A stretch of 64,000 nucleotides of DNA, from contig NZ_CP031841.1 of the NCBI RefSeq assembly GCF_003432385.1, forward strand, positions 2,767,579 to 2,831,578, written 5' to 3'. Position 1 is the stretch's first letter, and every line of letters begins with the position of its first letter. The DNA is from Breoghania sp. L-A4. GTDB taxonomy: Bacteria; Pseudomonadota; Alphaproteobacteria; Rhizobiales; Stappiaceae. The notes beneath the pieces are model-generated. The model was not told the DNA's origin. It ran no database searches and worked only from the letters and a program-made list of their open reading frames with translations. Position numbers and translations under genes: made by a program. Shown piece by piece: positions 45,087 through 53,198 of the stretch.

Positions 45087-46979
45087 TCAGTGGCGCGGCA
45101 TGCCCTGGGGCCGCATCTGGCGTTTCTGCGCGGCGATGCGGGATTGGGCGTTGGCCGCGCCGTAGCCGCGATAGCCGCCGCGCCGCTCGGTGAGCTCGAA
45201 GAAGAAGCCCTCGCCGTAGTTGCCGCTGTAGAGCTGGAAATACTCGCCCTCGCCGTCACGATCATACAGGATGTTGCGCGCGCGCAGGCGCTCCAGAAAG
45301 CCGGTCTCCAGCCCGAAGCGGGCGTCCAGGTCGTCGTAGTAGTTGAGCGAGATCTCCAGCGGCTGGAAGCCGCGCGCGGCAAGCGCATCGGCGGTGGCGA
45401 AGATGTCGGAGCAGCCAAAGGCCAGGTGCTGCACCGCGGAGCCGAAACTCTCGGCGATGAAATGGCCCGCCAGCGTGCGCCGGTTCTCCGCTCCGTTCAG
45501 CGTGATCCGCAGGGACCCGTCGGCATTCTCTATCGCCTGGCTGCGCACCAGCCCCGCCGGATCCACCACGTCGACCATCGGCGTCTTGATGGTGGAAAAC
45601 AGCGAGGTGTAGAACAGCAGCCAGGTCAGCATCTCCTCGTAATTCATCGTCTGGGCCACGTGATCGATGCCCAAAAGCCCCGCGTCCTGCGTCTCTGCCG
45701 CGCCTTCGACCGGGTCGAACTCGATCTGCCAGACATTGGCCAGATCGCCGCGCCCGTCGAGGAAATGCACCACGCCGCCGCCGACGCCGCGGATCGCCGG
45801 GATCTTCAGCTCACCCGGTCCCACCGGCTGCTCGAAGGGTTCCGCGCCCAGCGCCCGCGCCCGCTCCACCGTGGCGGCCGCGTCATCCACCTTCAGACCG
45901 ATGGCGCAGACCGTCGTGCCATGCACCAGATAGGACGAATGCGCGAAGCCCTCGCGCTCGGTGTTGATGACGATGTTGATGCCGCCCTGACGCCAAAGAT
46001 CCACGTCCTTGGAGATGTGCCGCCCGCGGTGCGAAAAGCCCATGGCGCCGAGCAAGGCGGCAAGCTCGGCGGCCTCGCTCTCGTCGGCGGCGAATTCGAT
46101 GAACTCGACGCCGGAGACCGCGATCCGGTCCGGCATGTCGGGCACGTCAATGGCGATGTCCGGCTCGGCGCGCATGACCTGATCCATCAGATAGACCAGC
46201 GAGCGGTGCCCGTCGATCGAGATCGATTTGGGCGAGCCGCCACGGAACTGGTCATTGAAGATCTCCAGCGACAGCGCGTCGGTATAGCCGGTGGCCGCGA
46301 CGGCGCGCATGAAGCCGAGCACGTCGAGATCGCCTTCACCGGGCATGTTGCGGTAGTGGCGTGACCAGTAGAGCAGATCCATGTCGATCTGCGGCGCGTC
46401 GGCGAGCTGCACGAAGAAGATCCGGTCTCCGGGGATCGAGCGTATGGACTCCACGTCGATCCTGCGCGCCAGCGTGTGGAAGGAATCGAGAATCAGCCCG
46501 ACGTTAGCGTGATCGGCCCGGCGCACGATCTCCCAGGCGTCGCGGTGGTCGCTGATGTGCTTGCCCCAGGCCAGCGCCTCGTAGCCGACTCGGATGCCGC
46601 GCTTGGCCGCCCGCTCGCCCAGCTCATGGAAATCGGCCGCCGCCCGGTCGATGCCGCCGAGCGACAGCGGCGACACGTTGGAGCACACGAGCACCAGGTC
46701 CGCACCCAGCTCGCCCATCAGATCGAACTTGCGTTCCGCCCGGTCGAAGGTGCGCGTGCGCTGCGGCTCCGGCATGCCCTCGAAATCGCGGAACGGCTGG
46801 AACAGCATCACCTCAAGCCCGTGATCGCGCACCATCGCGCCGACCTCGCGCGGCGAGCCGTCGAAGGCGAGAAAGTCATTCTCGAAGATCTCGATGCCGT
46901 CGAAGCCCGCAGCCGCGATCGCCGCCAGTTTCTCTTTCAGATCACCGCTGATCGACACGGTCGCAATGGAGGTCTTCAT
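45087..46979 (-). CDS. quiC: 3-dehydroshikimate dehydratase, QuiC type (sugar-phosphate isomerase domain fused to HPPD-like domain)
   Basis: 630 aa. Residues 1-270 form an AP-endonuclease-2/xylose-isomerase TIM barrel: MKTSIATVSISGDLKEKLAAIAAAGFDGIEIFENDF, VGYEALAWGKHI, LILDSFHTLAR and ALSLEIFNDQFRGG hold the metal-binding residues. Residues 290-620 carry two vicinal-oxygen-chelate halves like 4-hydroxyphenylpyruvate dioxygenase, with His in LLGIDHVAQTM and AVQHLAFG and Glu in GFFFELTER. This fusion is known for bacterial QuiC enzymes that turn 3-dehydroshikimate into protocatechuate. The TGTACCA operator lies 116 bp upstream. Confidence 0.9.
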   Translation of the reverse strand: MKTSIATVSISGDLKEKLAAIAAAGFDGIEIFENDFLAFDGSPREVGAMVRDHGLEVMLFQPFRDFEGMPEPQRTRTFDRAERKFDLMGELGADLVLVCSNVSPLSLGGIDRAAADFHELGERAAKRGIRVGYEALAWGKHISDHRDAWEIVRRADHANVGLILDSFHTLARRIDVESIRSIPGDRIFFVQLADAPQIDMDLLYWSRHYRNMPGEGDLDVLGFMRAVAATGYTDALSLEIFNDQFRGGSPKSISIDGHRSLVYLMDQVMRAEPDIAIDVPDMPDRIAVSGVEFIEFAADESEAAELAALLGAMGFSHRGRHISKDVDLWRQGGINIVINTEREGFAHSSYLVHGTTVCAIGLKVDDAAATVERARALGAEPFEQPVGPGELKIPAIRGVGGGVVHFLDGRGDLANVWQIEFDPVEGAAETQDAGLLGIDHVAQTMNYEEMLTWLLFYTSLFSTIKTPMVDVVDPAGLVRSQAIENADGSLRITLNGAENRRTLAGHFIAESFGSAVQHLAFGCSDIFATADALAARGFQPLEISLNYYDDLDARFGLETGFLERLRARNILYDRDGEGEYFQLYSGNYGEGFFFELTERRGGYRGYGAANAQSRIAAQKRQMRPQGMPRH

Positions 46980-47094
46980 GGTATCCGCAATGCCCTCGAT
47001 TGTGTCTCACCCGGCCGGTGGCCGGGCGCCGCAGCGTGCGCCGGGGAAAATCGGCGCGCGATCGCACGCGAGACCTCTGTCCCATACACCAAAA

Positions 47095-47110
47095 TGTACC
47101 ATTTGGTTAC
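47095..47110. promoter_or_regulatory. Candidate TetR operator upstream of quiC
   Basis: TGTACCATTTGGTTAC, near-palindromic, also read as ACCAAA-N8-TTTGGT when extended left. It shares its pattern with 42249-42264. It lies between the quiC start (46979) and the 3' end of the permease operon. Confidence 0.5.
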
Positions 47111-47126
47111 CCCATGCACGCGCGCC

Positions 47127-47621
47127 TCACAAGGGCAGCAGCAGCGCCAGATGCCCGACCGCCAGCGGCACCGGCAGTGACAGCATCATGCGGGCGCGGA
47201 CGTAGGCCCCGCCCATCACCGACACTTCCCACACGAAGGTACGGTTGACCGAGAACAGCAGCCACGCGGTGACAAACGCCATCACCTGCGGTACGCCCGC
47301 GCCCGCTTCAAGCGCCGCGCCCCCCACCGCATAGGCCACCACCGGCCCGCCGGGCACGATGCCGCCGGCAAGCGTGGCGATCAGGATCCCGAGACTGCCG
47401 CTGCCGGAACCGAGAAACGCGCGAACGGTATCCGCCGGCAACAGTTCGGCCACGAATCCCGCGCCGAGAATACCGACGAACAGCCTTGGCGCGATGAACG
47501 TCGCCTCGCGCAGCGCCAGGCGCACACCATGCGCGAAGGTGCCATCCCCGCGCCGCGCGGCAATGACGCCGAGCGTGAGCATCGAGCCCCACAGGAAGCC
47601 GGTGAAGATCAGAAGGGTCAT
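47127..47621 (-). CDS. Small permease-like membrane protein, second half of a pair
   Basis: 164 aa, four or five hydrophobic segments. It shares with the preceding protein the motifs GGIVPGGPVVAYAVGGAALEAGAG and AFVTAWLLFSVNRTFVWEVSVMG, so the two are paralogous. The layout recalls DUF318/ArsP-type permeases, in which a conserved Cys-containing P-x-C loop sits where PGGP is here; that relation is inference. ATG 47621 overlaps the previous stop by 4 bp. Last gene of the divergent operon. Function unknown. Confidence 0.75.
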   Translation of the reverse strand: MTLLIFTGFLWGSMLTLGVIAARRGDGTFAHGVRLALREATFIAPRLFVGILGAGFVAELLPADTVRAFLGSGSGSLGILIATLAGGIVPGGPVVAYAVGGAALEAGAGVPQVMAFVTAWLLFSVNRTFVWEVSVMGGAYVRARMMLSLPVPLAVGHLALLLPL

Positions 47622-48274
47622 CGGTCCTCCGCCGTGCGCACGGACGGCCAGCCGAGCTTGCGCGCAGCAAGCCCCAGAAGCAGCGTCATCGGCAGGCACA
47701 GCAGCATGCGCCAGCCGACGATCGAATGATCGATGAAGGCCATTTCCCAAACCACCGCGCGATTGAATCCTACCAGAAGCCAGCTCGACAGAAAGGCGAC
47801 CACCGTGCCTGCGTCGGCGCCTGCGCGCCCGAAGCTGACCGCCAGCGGGAACGCCGTCATCGGACCGCCCGGCAGGATGGCGCCGGCGCCGATCGCCAGC
47901 AGCAGTCCGCGCAGCCCGGAGTTCTCGCCGAACTGCCGCGCGATCACCGCCTGCGGCACCAGAAGCCGCAGCCAGGCCGCCAGCAACACCGCCGCCGCCA
48001 CTTTCGGCAGGATATCCAGCAGCATCTCGGCGTCCTCGCCCAGCACCGCGAAGAACCGCTCCGGCCCCTTGGTGAACCACACGGCCGCGCTGGCGACGAT
48101 CGCGACCGCGACGACAAACAGGAAACCGCCGTCGATGCGCCTGCGCTTCAGGGTCACCGGCCGGCGCGCGGTCCCGGCGTCGGCGACAAGCTGCCCTTCC
48201 TCGGGAACGGCGGTGTCATCGGATGCGTTTGGGGATGCTTCGGGAGATGAGTCGGGGGTCTGATCGGTCGTCAA
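47618..48274 (-). CDS. Permease-like membrane protein, first half of a pair
   Basis: 218 aa from TTG 48274, chosen because AAGGAGG lies six bases upstream. A polar N-terminal 45 residues, then helices: GGFLFVVAVAIVASAAVWF, LLDILPKVAAAVLLAAWLRLLV, and the family motif GAGAILPGGPMTAFPLAVSFGRAGAD with AFLSSWLLVGFNRAVVWEMAF. The same PGGP / WLL-NR-VWE pair recurs in the next gene. Probably a two-subunit channel or exporter. Function unknown. Confidence 0.75.
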   Translation of the reverse strand: MTTDQTPDSSPEASPNASDDTAVPEEGQLVADAGTARRPVTLKRRRIDGGFLFVVAVAIVASAAVWFTKGPERFFAVLGEDAEMLLDILPKVAAAVLLAAWLRLLVPQAVIARQFGENSGLRGLLLAIGAGAILPGGPMTAFPLAVSFGRAGADAGTVVAFLSSWLLVGFNRAVVWEMAFIDHSIVGWRMLLCLPMTLLLGLAARKLGWPSVRTAEDR

Positions 48275-48379
48275 ACCGGCCCTCCTTGTGGATATCGGAT
48301 TGGCGTGGCCCCGCGTCAGCCGTTCAGGGCCCGGTTCTGCGGGCAACGCGGCGCTATGCGCGGAGACGAAGGCGGGGTG

Positions 48380-48547
48380 TCAGGACACCTGACGCGGAGC
48401 GATCAGGGCGATGAGGATGTACATCAGGAAGGGGGTGATCACGACGGAGAAGGCCACGCCGCCCCAATAGCCCATCCGCGTGCCGCGCGTCAGCAAGCCG
48501 ACGAACAGGCACAGGATCAGGTAGACCGTGATGATGAAGGCGAACAT
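48380..48547 (-). CDS. 55-aa two-helix membrane protein
   Basis: ATG 48547 to TGA 48380. Sequence starts MFAFIITVYLILCLFVGLL (helix 1), then a short basic/glycine turn TRGTRMGYWGGVAFS, and VVITPFLMYILIALIAP (helix 2). Codon use is GC3-rich as in its neighbours. It sits in the operon between the SPFH gene (115 bp away) and the permease pair (105 bp). No known function; a small subunit or scaffold of the assembly is possible. Confidence 0.7.
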   Translation of the reverse strand: MFAFIITVYLILCLFVGLLTRGTRMGYWGGVAFSVVITPFLMYILIALIAPRQVS

Positions 48548-48661
48548 GGCGGCAAGTCCTCTGGTCCATGCTAGATCAACGGGACGGAAACATCAAAACG
48601 AGACCACAATGGCCGCGGGTCCTCCCGCAACCGGCGACAGTCAGCGATGTGCGCCGCGGGC

Positions 48662-50122
48662 TTACCGGGTGGCCGCCTGCGGCGCATTCTGCGGGCCGCC
48701 GGTCGCCGGTGACCGCTGCGCCCCGCCGGGCAGCAGGTTCCAGATCGACCACGGCTCCCCGGGCACCGATTGCGTCAGGCCCTGATTGCCGACCGACGCG
48801 TTCAGCCCCGCTTCGGGGCCTTCTCTTGTCGCGCCATCGGGATTGGCCGCTCCCTTCCGGGGTTGCGCGCCAATGCTGTTCGTTGTCTCCGGCGCGTCCG
48901 GGCTCAGGGACGAGGCGTCGCCCTGCGTGTCCGGCGTATCGTCGGTGTCGCCGCTGACATTCGGTCTGTCGGCTTGGGAATCGGCGGGGTCGGGTTCACC
49001 GGACGCGCCTTGCGCGGATGGCGGCGGGCCATCGGGCTGCGGCGTGGCGCGGGTGCTTCCCGGCGCGGTCTTGATATCGGTGCCCGGTGCGCCGACTCCT
49101 CCAGTGGTCGACTGCGACGGGAACAGGTTCGGCAGCGAGCTCCAGTTTTCCGATGTCAGGCTGCCGGGCGACACGGGAGCAATGGCTTGCGGCGACGGCA
49201 CGTTGGCCACGTCGCTGCCCAGTATGAGCGGAAGCTGATCCTTGCCGGAGCCTACGATGACGATCTTGGAATTGGGCGACTTGGCCAGTTCCACCGTCGC
49301 CTCGATGCCGCGCCACGTCAGCAGGTTGGCGTTCAGCGCCGAGGAGACGACCGAATAGAAGTTGCGGATGCCGACGGCCTCGATCTGCCGCCGGTTGGCT
49401 TCTTGGCGTTCGCGCTCGAGCCGGAAGGTGTAGGCGGCGGCGGCCTGTTCCTGCGCCAGTTTCTCCTCGATTGCCTTGACCACCACGTCGGGCAGCACGA
49501 TCTCGCGGATCACCAGCTTGTTGAACTCGATCAGCTCCGCGTATTCGGTGCGGGTGACCAGGTCCCGCAGGTCCCTCGTCAGCAGCTCGTAGTCGATGGT
49601 GTAGAGCTCGTTGGACATGTAGCGCGCGACCGCCTCGCGCACGGCGCCCACGGCGATCGGCCGGATCACCCGCTCCTCGTAGTCCAGGCCGATCTTCTGC
49701 AGCAATTCGGCTGCGTGCAGCGGCATCACCCGGTACAGCGTCGACAGATAGACCTTCACCTGCATGCCCTCGGCGCTGAGCGCGATCACGGTTTCGTCGC
49801 GCCGCCGCACCCGCGTCTCGTAGATATAGATGCGGTCCCACGGCATCTTCATCGCCAGCCCCTCGGACACGTAGGTGCCCACGCGGGTGCCGCCGAGCAG
49901 CCAGCTGTAGCGCACGCCCACGTGACCGGGCAGGATGGTCACGAAGATGAAATTCCACAGCACCAGCAGCACGAAGCAGCTCAACAGAAGCGTGCCCACC
50001 AGATAGCTGGTGAACCGGCCCCGGCGCCGGCCGGGCGGCGGCGGGCTCTTGGGCGCACCGCGCTGTCCGCCGTTGCCGCGCCGGTCGCCCTCGCCTGTGG
50101 CGGAAGAATTGCGCGCTGTCAT
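48662..50122 (-). CDS. SPFH/Band-7 (prohibitin/HflK-like) membrane protein
   Basis: 486 aa from ATG 50122. A basic Pro-rich N-terminus, one membrane helix (about 37-60: YLVGTLLLSCFVLLVLWNFIFVTI), then a Band-7 domain: PGHVGVRYSWLLGGTRVGTYVSEGLAMKMPWDRIYIYETRVRRRDETV ... RPIAVGAVREAVARYMSNELYTID. A coiled-coil segment (KAIEEKLAQEQAAAAYTFRLERERQEANRRQIEAVG) follows, and a 150-residue low-complexity Pro/Ser/Gly/Asp tail. Such proteins form cage-like membrane microdomain scaffolds. Translationally coupled (ATGA) to the degenerate ABC protein upstream, so the two probably assemble. Confidence 0.85.
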   Translation of the reverse strand: MTARNSSATGEGDRRGNGGQRGAPKSPPPPGRRRGRFTSYLVGTLLLSCFVLLVLWNFIFVTILPGHVGVRYSWLLGGTRVGTYVSEGLAMKMPWDRIYIYETRVRRRDETVIALSAEGMQVKVYLSTLYRVMPLHAAELLQKIGLDYEERVIRPIAVGAVREAVARYMSNELYTIDYELLTRDLRDLVTRTEYAELIEFNKLVIREIVLPDVVVKAIEEKLAQEQAAAAYTFRLERERQEANRRQIEAVGIRNFYSVVSSALNANLLTWRGIEATVELAKSPNSKIVIVGSGKDQLPLILGSDVANVPSPQAIAPVSPGSLTSENWSSLPNLFPSQSTTGGVGAPGTDIKTAPGSTRATPQPDGPPPSAQGASGEPDPADSQADRPNVSGDTDDTPDTQGDASSLSPDAPETTNSIGAQPRKGAANPDGATREGPEAGLNASVGNQGLTQSVPGEPWSIWNLLPGGAQRSPATGGPQNAPQAATR

Positions 50123-51825
50123 CGCTCGGCTCCTTGCAGCCCGGGCCCGTCGGTCCGGATCGTTTGATCGGCGATATCGCCAATGTCGTCGGCGCTCGGC
50201 GCCGTGATCACCACGCACGCGCCTCGTGCGCGCAGCCGCGGCACGAGCGCCTTGGCGAACCACGTGCAAAACGCCCGGTCCTGGCCCGAGAGAATATCAT
50301 CGAACAGAACCAGCGGCTTGTCCGCCAGAACCGCGCCGGCCACCAGGAGCCTCCGGCGCAGCAGCGGCGACAGCCGCTCGCCGTGAATCTCGCGGCCCGC
50401 GCCCAGCACATCCGGCCCGATGCCCATCTCCGCGACCAGCGCCTCCAGCGCCGCGTCGTCGATACCGTCCAGACCATAGAAACGGTCGAACAGATGCCCG
50501 TCCTGGAACACCGCCGCGCAACGGCTCTGGTGCGCCGCCCAATCGTGATCGTCCTCCAGCGCCGTCCCGTCGACGCTCAGCGAGCCTGCCACCGGCCGGT
50601 GCAATCCGCACAGCACCTTCAGAAGCAGCGTCTTGCCGCTGCCGTTGCCGCCCACGATTGCCGTGACGCCGCCCGGCTTGAGCGAGGCGGAAAACCGCGG
50701 CCCGCCCGTCCGCGGCTGCAGATCGGTGAGCCGCAGTTCCTCGAATGCCTCCACGCCCGCCAGTTCGTCGGCATCCGGCTCGATCGGACCGAGCCGCCGC
50801 ATCAGCGTATTGAGATCGTCCAGCGCCACGTTGGCGCGGCTGAGCACCGGCAGCGCCCGCATCAGCACGTTGACGCTCAGCAACAGGAACAGCGTCGAGA
50901 GCACCAGCTTGCCGACCTCCGCCTCCTTGGCGAGATATTGCGGCAGGGCGAACACCATCGCCGCCAGCAGCAGATAGAAGCCGGAATACGCCAGGATCGT
51001 CGCGATCCGCACCTGGCGGGCGGCGAAGCTCTTGCGCGCGTGCGATTCCGCCTCCGCCGCGCTCAGATAGGTGTCCACCAGATCCTCGCCGATCGCCGAG
51101 CCGAAGCGCACTTCCTTGCGGCCGTCCAGCAGTTGCACGAACAGATCCAGATAGCGCTTTTCCGCGTCGCGCGCGGCTTCCAGCGCCGGATCGGCTTCCG
51201 CACGGCGGCGGCGATACAAAAACACCGTGCCGCCGCCGAAGAACGCCAGCACGGCAAACGCCAGCGGCGAGACGAACAGCACATAGACGCCCACCAGCAG
51301 CATCAAGGCGCCGGTGATCAGCCCGTAGATGACCTGCGAGCCCGCCTCCTCGACCACTGTGGTCACCCGCGTCATGGTGGCGAACAGCCGCGCGCTGCCG
51401 ATGCGTTCCAGAGCCTGCGGGTCGGCGAAGCGGATGGCGTGACTGAAACGGCGGCGCAGCATGTCGACGGCCGCCTCGGTCGCCTCCATCGTCATGTCCA
51501 GCGCCTTGTACTGGCTCAGCACCATCAGCACGGCGATCAGCATGAACAACGCCAGTCCGGAGAGATCCACCGTGCGCGGCTGCCCATTCGCCGTCTGCGT
51601 GCCGACCATCGAGCCGAGCAGCGCCACGGCCGCCATCGTCGACAGCGTGGCGACGGCAAGCCACGCGACAAGCTGGCTGCGGCGCAGCGTTCGGTGTCCG
51701 AAAATCAGCCGGATGAACGTCACGAAGCGGCCCAATTCCCAGTCTGGAGGTTGCGCGGACGTATGAACGCCTGCGGACATCGGCGCAAAAGCCGAAGCAA
51801 TGTCCCCCAATAGGCACTGATTCAT
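50119..51825 (-). CDS. ABC protein of the cyclic-peptide-exporter (SyrD-like) type with degenerate ATPase motifs
   Basis: 568 aa: six-helix transmembrane domain (about 1-340) and a nucleotide-binding domain. Walker A GGNGSGKT and Q-loop AVFQDGH are intact. The ABC signature is replaced by RLSPLLRRRLL, the catalytic Glu of Walker B by Asp (LVLFDDILSGQD), and the switch His by Ala (VVITAPSADD). ATP binding seems possible but hydrolysis poor. Start ATG 51825 lacks a clear ribosome-binding site; ATG 51780 is an alternative. First gene of the leftward operon, followed by the SPFH gene. Confidence 0.85.
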   Translation of the reverse strand: MNQCLLGDIASAFAPMSAGVHTSAQPPDWELGRFVTFIRLIFGHRTLRRSQLVAWLAVATLSTMAAVALLGSMVGTQTANGQPRTVDLSGLALFMLIAVLMVLSQYKALDMTMEATEAAVDMLRRRFSHAIRFADPQALERIGSARLFATMTRVTTVVEEAGSQVIYGLITGALMLLVGVYVLFVSPLAFAVLAFFGGGTVFLYRRRRAEADPALEAARDAEKRYLDLFVQLLDGRKEVRFGSAIGEDLVDTYLSAAEAESHARKSFAARQVRIATILAYSGFYLLLAAMVFALPQYLAKEAEVGKLVLSTLFLLLSVNVLMRALPVLSRANVALDDLNTLMRRLGPIEPDADELAGVEAFEELRLTDLQPRTGGPRFSASLKPGGVTAIVGGNGSGKTLLLKVLCGLHRPVAGSLSVDGTALEDDHDWAAHQSRCAAVFQDGHLFDRFYGLDGIDDAALEALVAEMGIGPDVLGAGREIHGERLSPLLRRRLLVAGAVLADKPLVLFDDILSGQDRAFCTWFAKALVPRLRARGACVVITAPSADDIGDIADQTIRTDGPGLQGAER

Positions 51826-52042
51826 GGTAGAAAAGCTATGCGGAATTCCCCTGTCCCAAATCCGCGACGCTGTTTTTCACGCCAGAGTCTCGCTCCATCG
51901 GCTCGTGCGGGGTGCGATCACTGACTTCTGCGTCATTTATCAGGAGCGCGCCTTGGTTTCCGGCGCAGGCAGGCGGGTGCGCCGGGGAATATCCGGCCGG
52001 GAAAGCCAGTGACTGCCCCAAAAGAACAAAAATAGTGCAATA

Positions 52043-52058
52043 CGTAGGACGTCTTACG
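52043..52058. promoter_or_regulatory. Palindrome in the divergent promoter region of the membrane-assembly and PKS operons
   Basis: CGTAGGACGTCTTACG, a 16-bp palindrome with one mismatched pair (arms CGTA-GACGTC-TACG). It lies in the 519-bp gene-free gap 51826-52344, beside an AT-rich stretch (52017-52042) suited to promoters. Candidate operator for co-control of the two operons; the regulator is unknown. Confidence 0.45.
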
Positions 52059-52344
52059 AATGACGCCGCACCGCGGTTGTGCTACCGTCCGACGCGAAGA
52101 TTCTTTGCAGGCTGCGGGTCTCGCCGGGAGTTCTTTTCCGGATTTCGGCCCGTTGCCAAGGCATTTCAGACTAACCCGCCCTCCACGAAAACGCGTGGAC
52201 CGGCATGTTCACGCACCGGCCTGTACGGGTTTCGCCGGAACCTTGAAAATGATGGCAACGGAACAGACGGCCGTATCCATCGCTGAACACGGAACTGACT
52301 GGGATCCACATCCCAGGACCTCCGGAACAAAGGGATTTGGATCC

Positions 52345-52797
52345 ATGCAGCAGCCGAGCCACGCCGCGGAGACGGGCGAAGACATCCACACCACCGAAGA
52401 CGGCTACGTGCGCCCCGACGGCATCACCATGCTGGCCAACGGCGCCAAGATCATCGGTGAAGCCGTTCTGCCGGGCGCAAGCCTTCTGGCGGACGGCAAG
52501 TTCGTCAACGGTGTCGTGCACACGGCGCTCGGCTTCGGCGCCCGCGCCGCCACCGGCCCGATCGGCTTCGCCGTCGTCGCCGCCGACAGCTATTCCAAGT
52601 CGGTCACCGACAAGCATTTGTGGACCCATGTGAGCGACATCGCGACCGAGTTGCGCGGCAGCTATCGCGCCCGCCGCGCCGCGCGCCAGGAAATGGCCGC
52701 TAAGGCCCCGCACGATGGTGCGGAAATCTCGGCCGAGGCCGAGGAAAGCGACGCGAAGACAACGCGCGCATCCTCCAAGACCACGTCCAAGGACTGA
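52345..52797 (+). CDS. Small glycine/alanine-rich protein of unknown function (DUF6072-like)
   Basis: 150 aa from ATG 52345; an in-frame ATG further up (about 52250) is possible. The core NGAKIIGEAVLPGASLLADGKFVNGVVHTALGFGARAATGPIGFAVVAADSYSKSVTDKHLW looks like a short double-hairpin membrane or membrane-associated segment and resembles DUF6072-type proteins, from memory and unconfirmed. The C-terminus is charged (Lys/Glu/Ser). First gene of the rightward operon, before a small membrane protein and an ABC exporter. Function unknown. Confidence 0.7.
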   Translation: MQQPSHAAETGEDIHTTEDGYVRPDGITMLANGAKIIGEAVLPGASLLADGKFVNGVVHTALGFGARAATGPIGFAVVAADSYSKSVTDKHLWTHVSDIATELRGSYRARRAARQEMAAKAPHDGAEISAEAEESDAKTTRASSKTTSKD

Positions 52798-52936
52798 CAC
52801 GCAGGCGCCTCCCCGCCTGCATCCGCCATGTCCGGCGGCGCTCCCCGACAGGGGCCCGCCGCCGGAAATTCCACGTTCCAGTCCACAATCGTCCGGGTCC
52901 GGATGCGGCCCGTTCCACAAGCGTCAAGGCAACCGA

Positions 52937-53194
52937 ATGGTTTGGTTTTTCCTGCTCATTGCGATCGCCATCACTTTGCTCGCGGCCACCAATCGCCTGC
53001 AGGCCATCGAGGACCGGGTGGTGACGTTCTTCGACCGCGCCCGCGGCGCTTGGGAATACATGCGCGAGGACTACGAGGAAACCGAACGCGATATCCGCGA
53101 AACCATGCGGCAAGAGACCAAGCAGCAGCCGTCTGCGGATGCTGACGACGAGGCCGAGCAGCCCGGCGATCACCGGGAAAACCACACGGGATAG
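52937..53194 (+). CDS. 85-aa single-helix membrane protein with charged coiled tail
   Basis: ATG 52937 (AAGG upstream). N-terminal helix MVWFFLLIAIAITLLAAT, then an amphipathic, highly charged region (RLQAIEDRVVTFFDRARGAWEYMREDYEETERDIRETMRQE shortened here) able to form a coiled coil, and an acidic tail. It ends 4 bp before the ABC exporter start, so it is likely a partner of that exporter. Not recognised. Confidence 0.7.
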   Translation: MVWFFLLIAIAITLLAATNRLQAIEDRVVTFFDRARGAWEYMREDYEETERDIRETMRQETKQQPSADADDEAEQPGDHRENHTG

Positions 53195-53198
53195 GCGC

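Noticed and set aside
44721-46364. A 547-codon plus-strand frame opposite the quiC-like gene
   Set aside because: Shadow frame; starts in the repeat cluster and lacks any recognisable domain.
50134-51813. A 559-codon plus-strand frame opposite the degenerate ABC gene
   Set aside because: Composition rich in Arg, Gln and His typical of antisense GC-rich frames.
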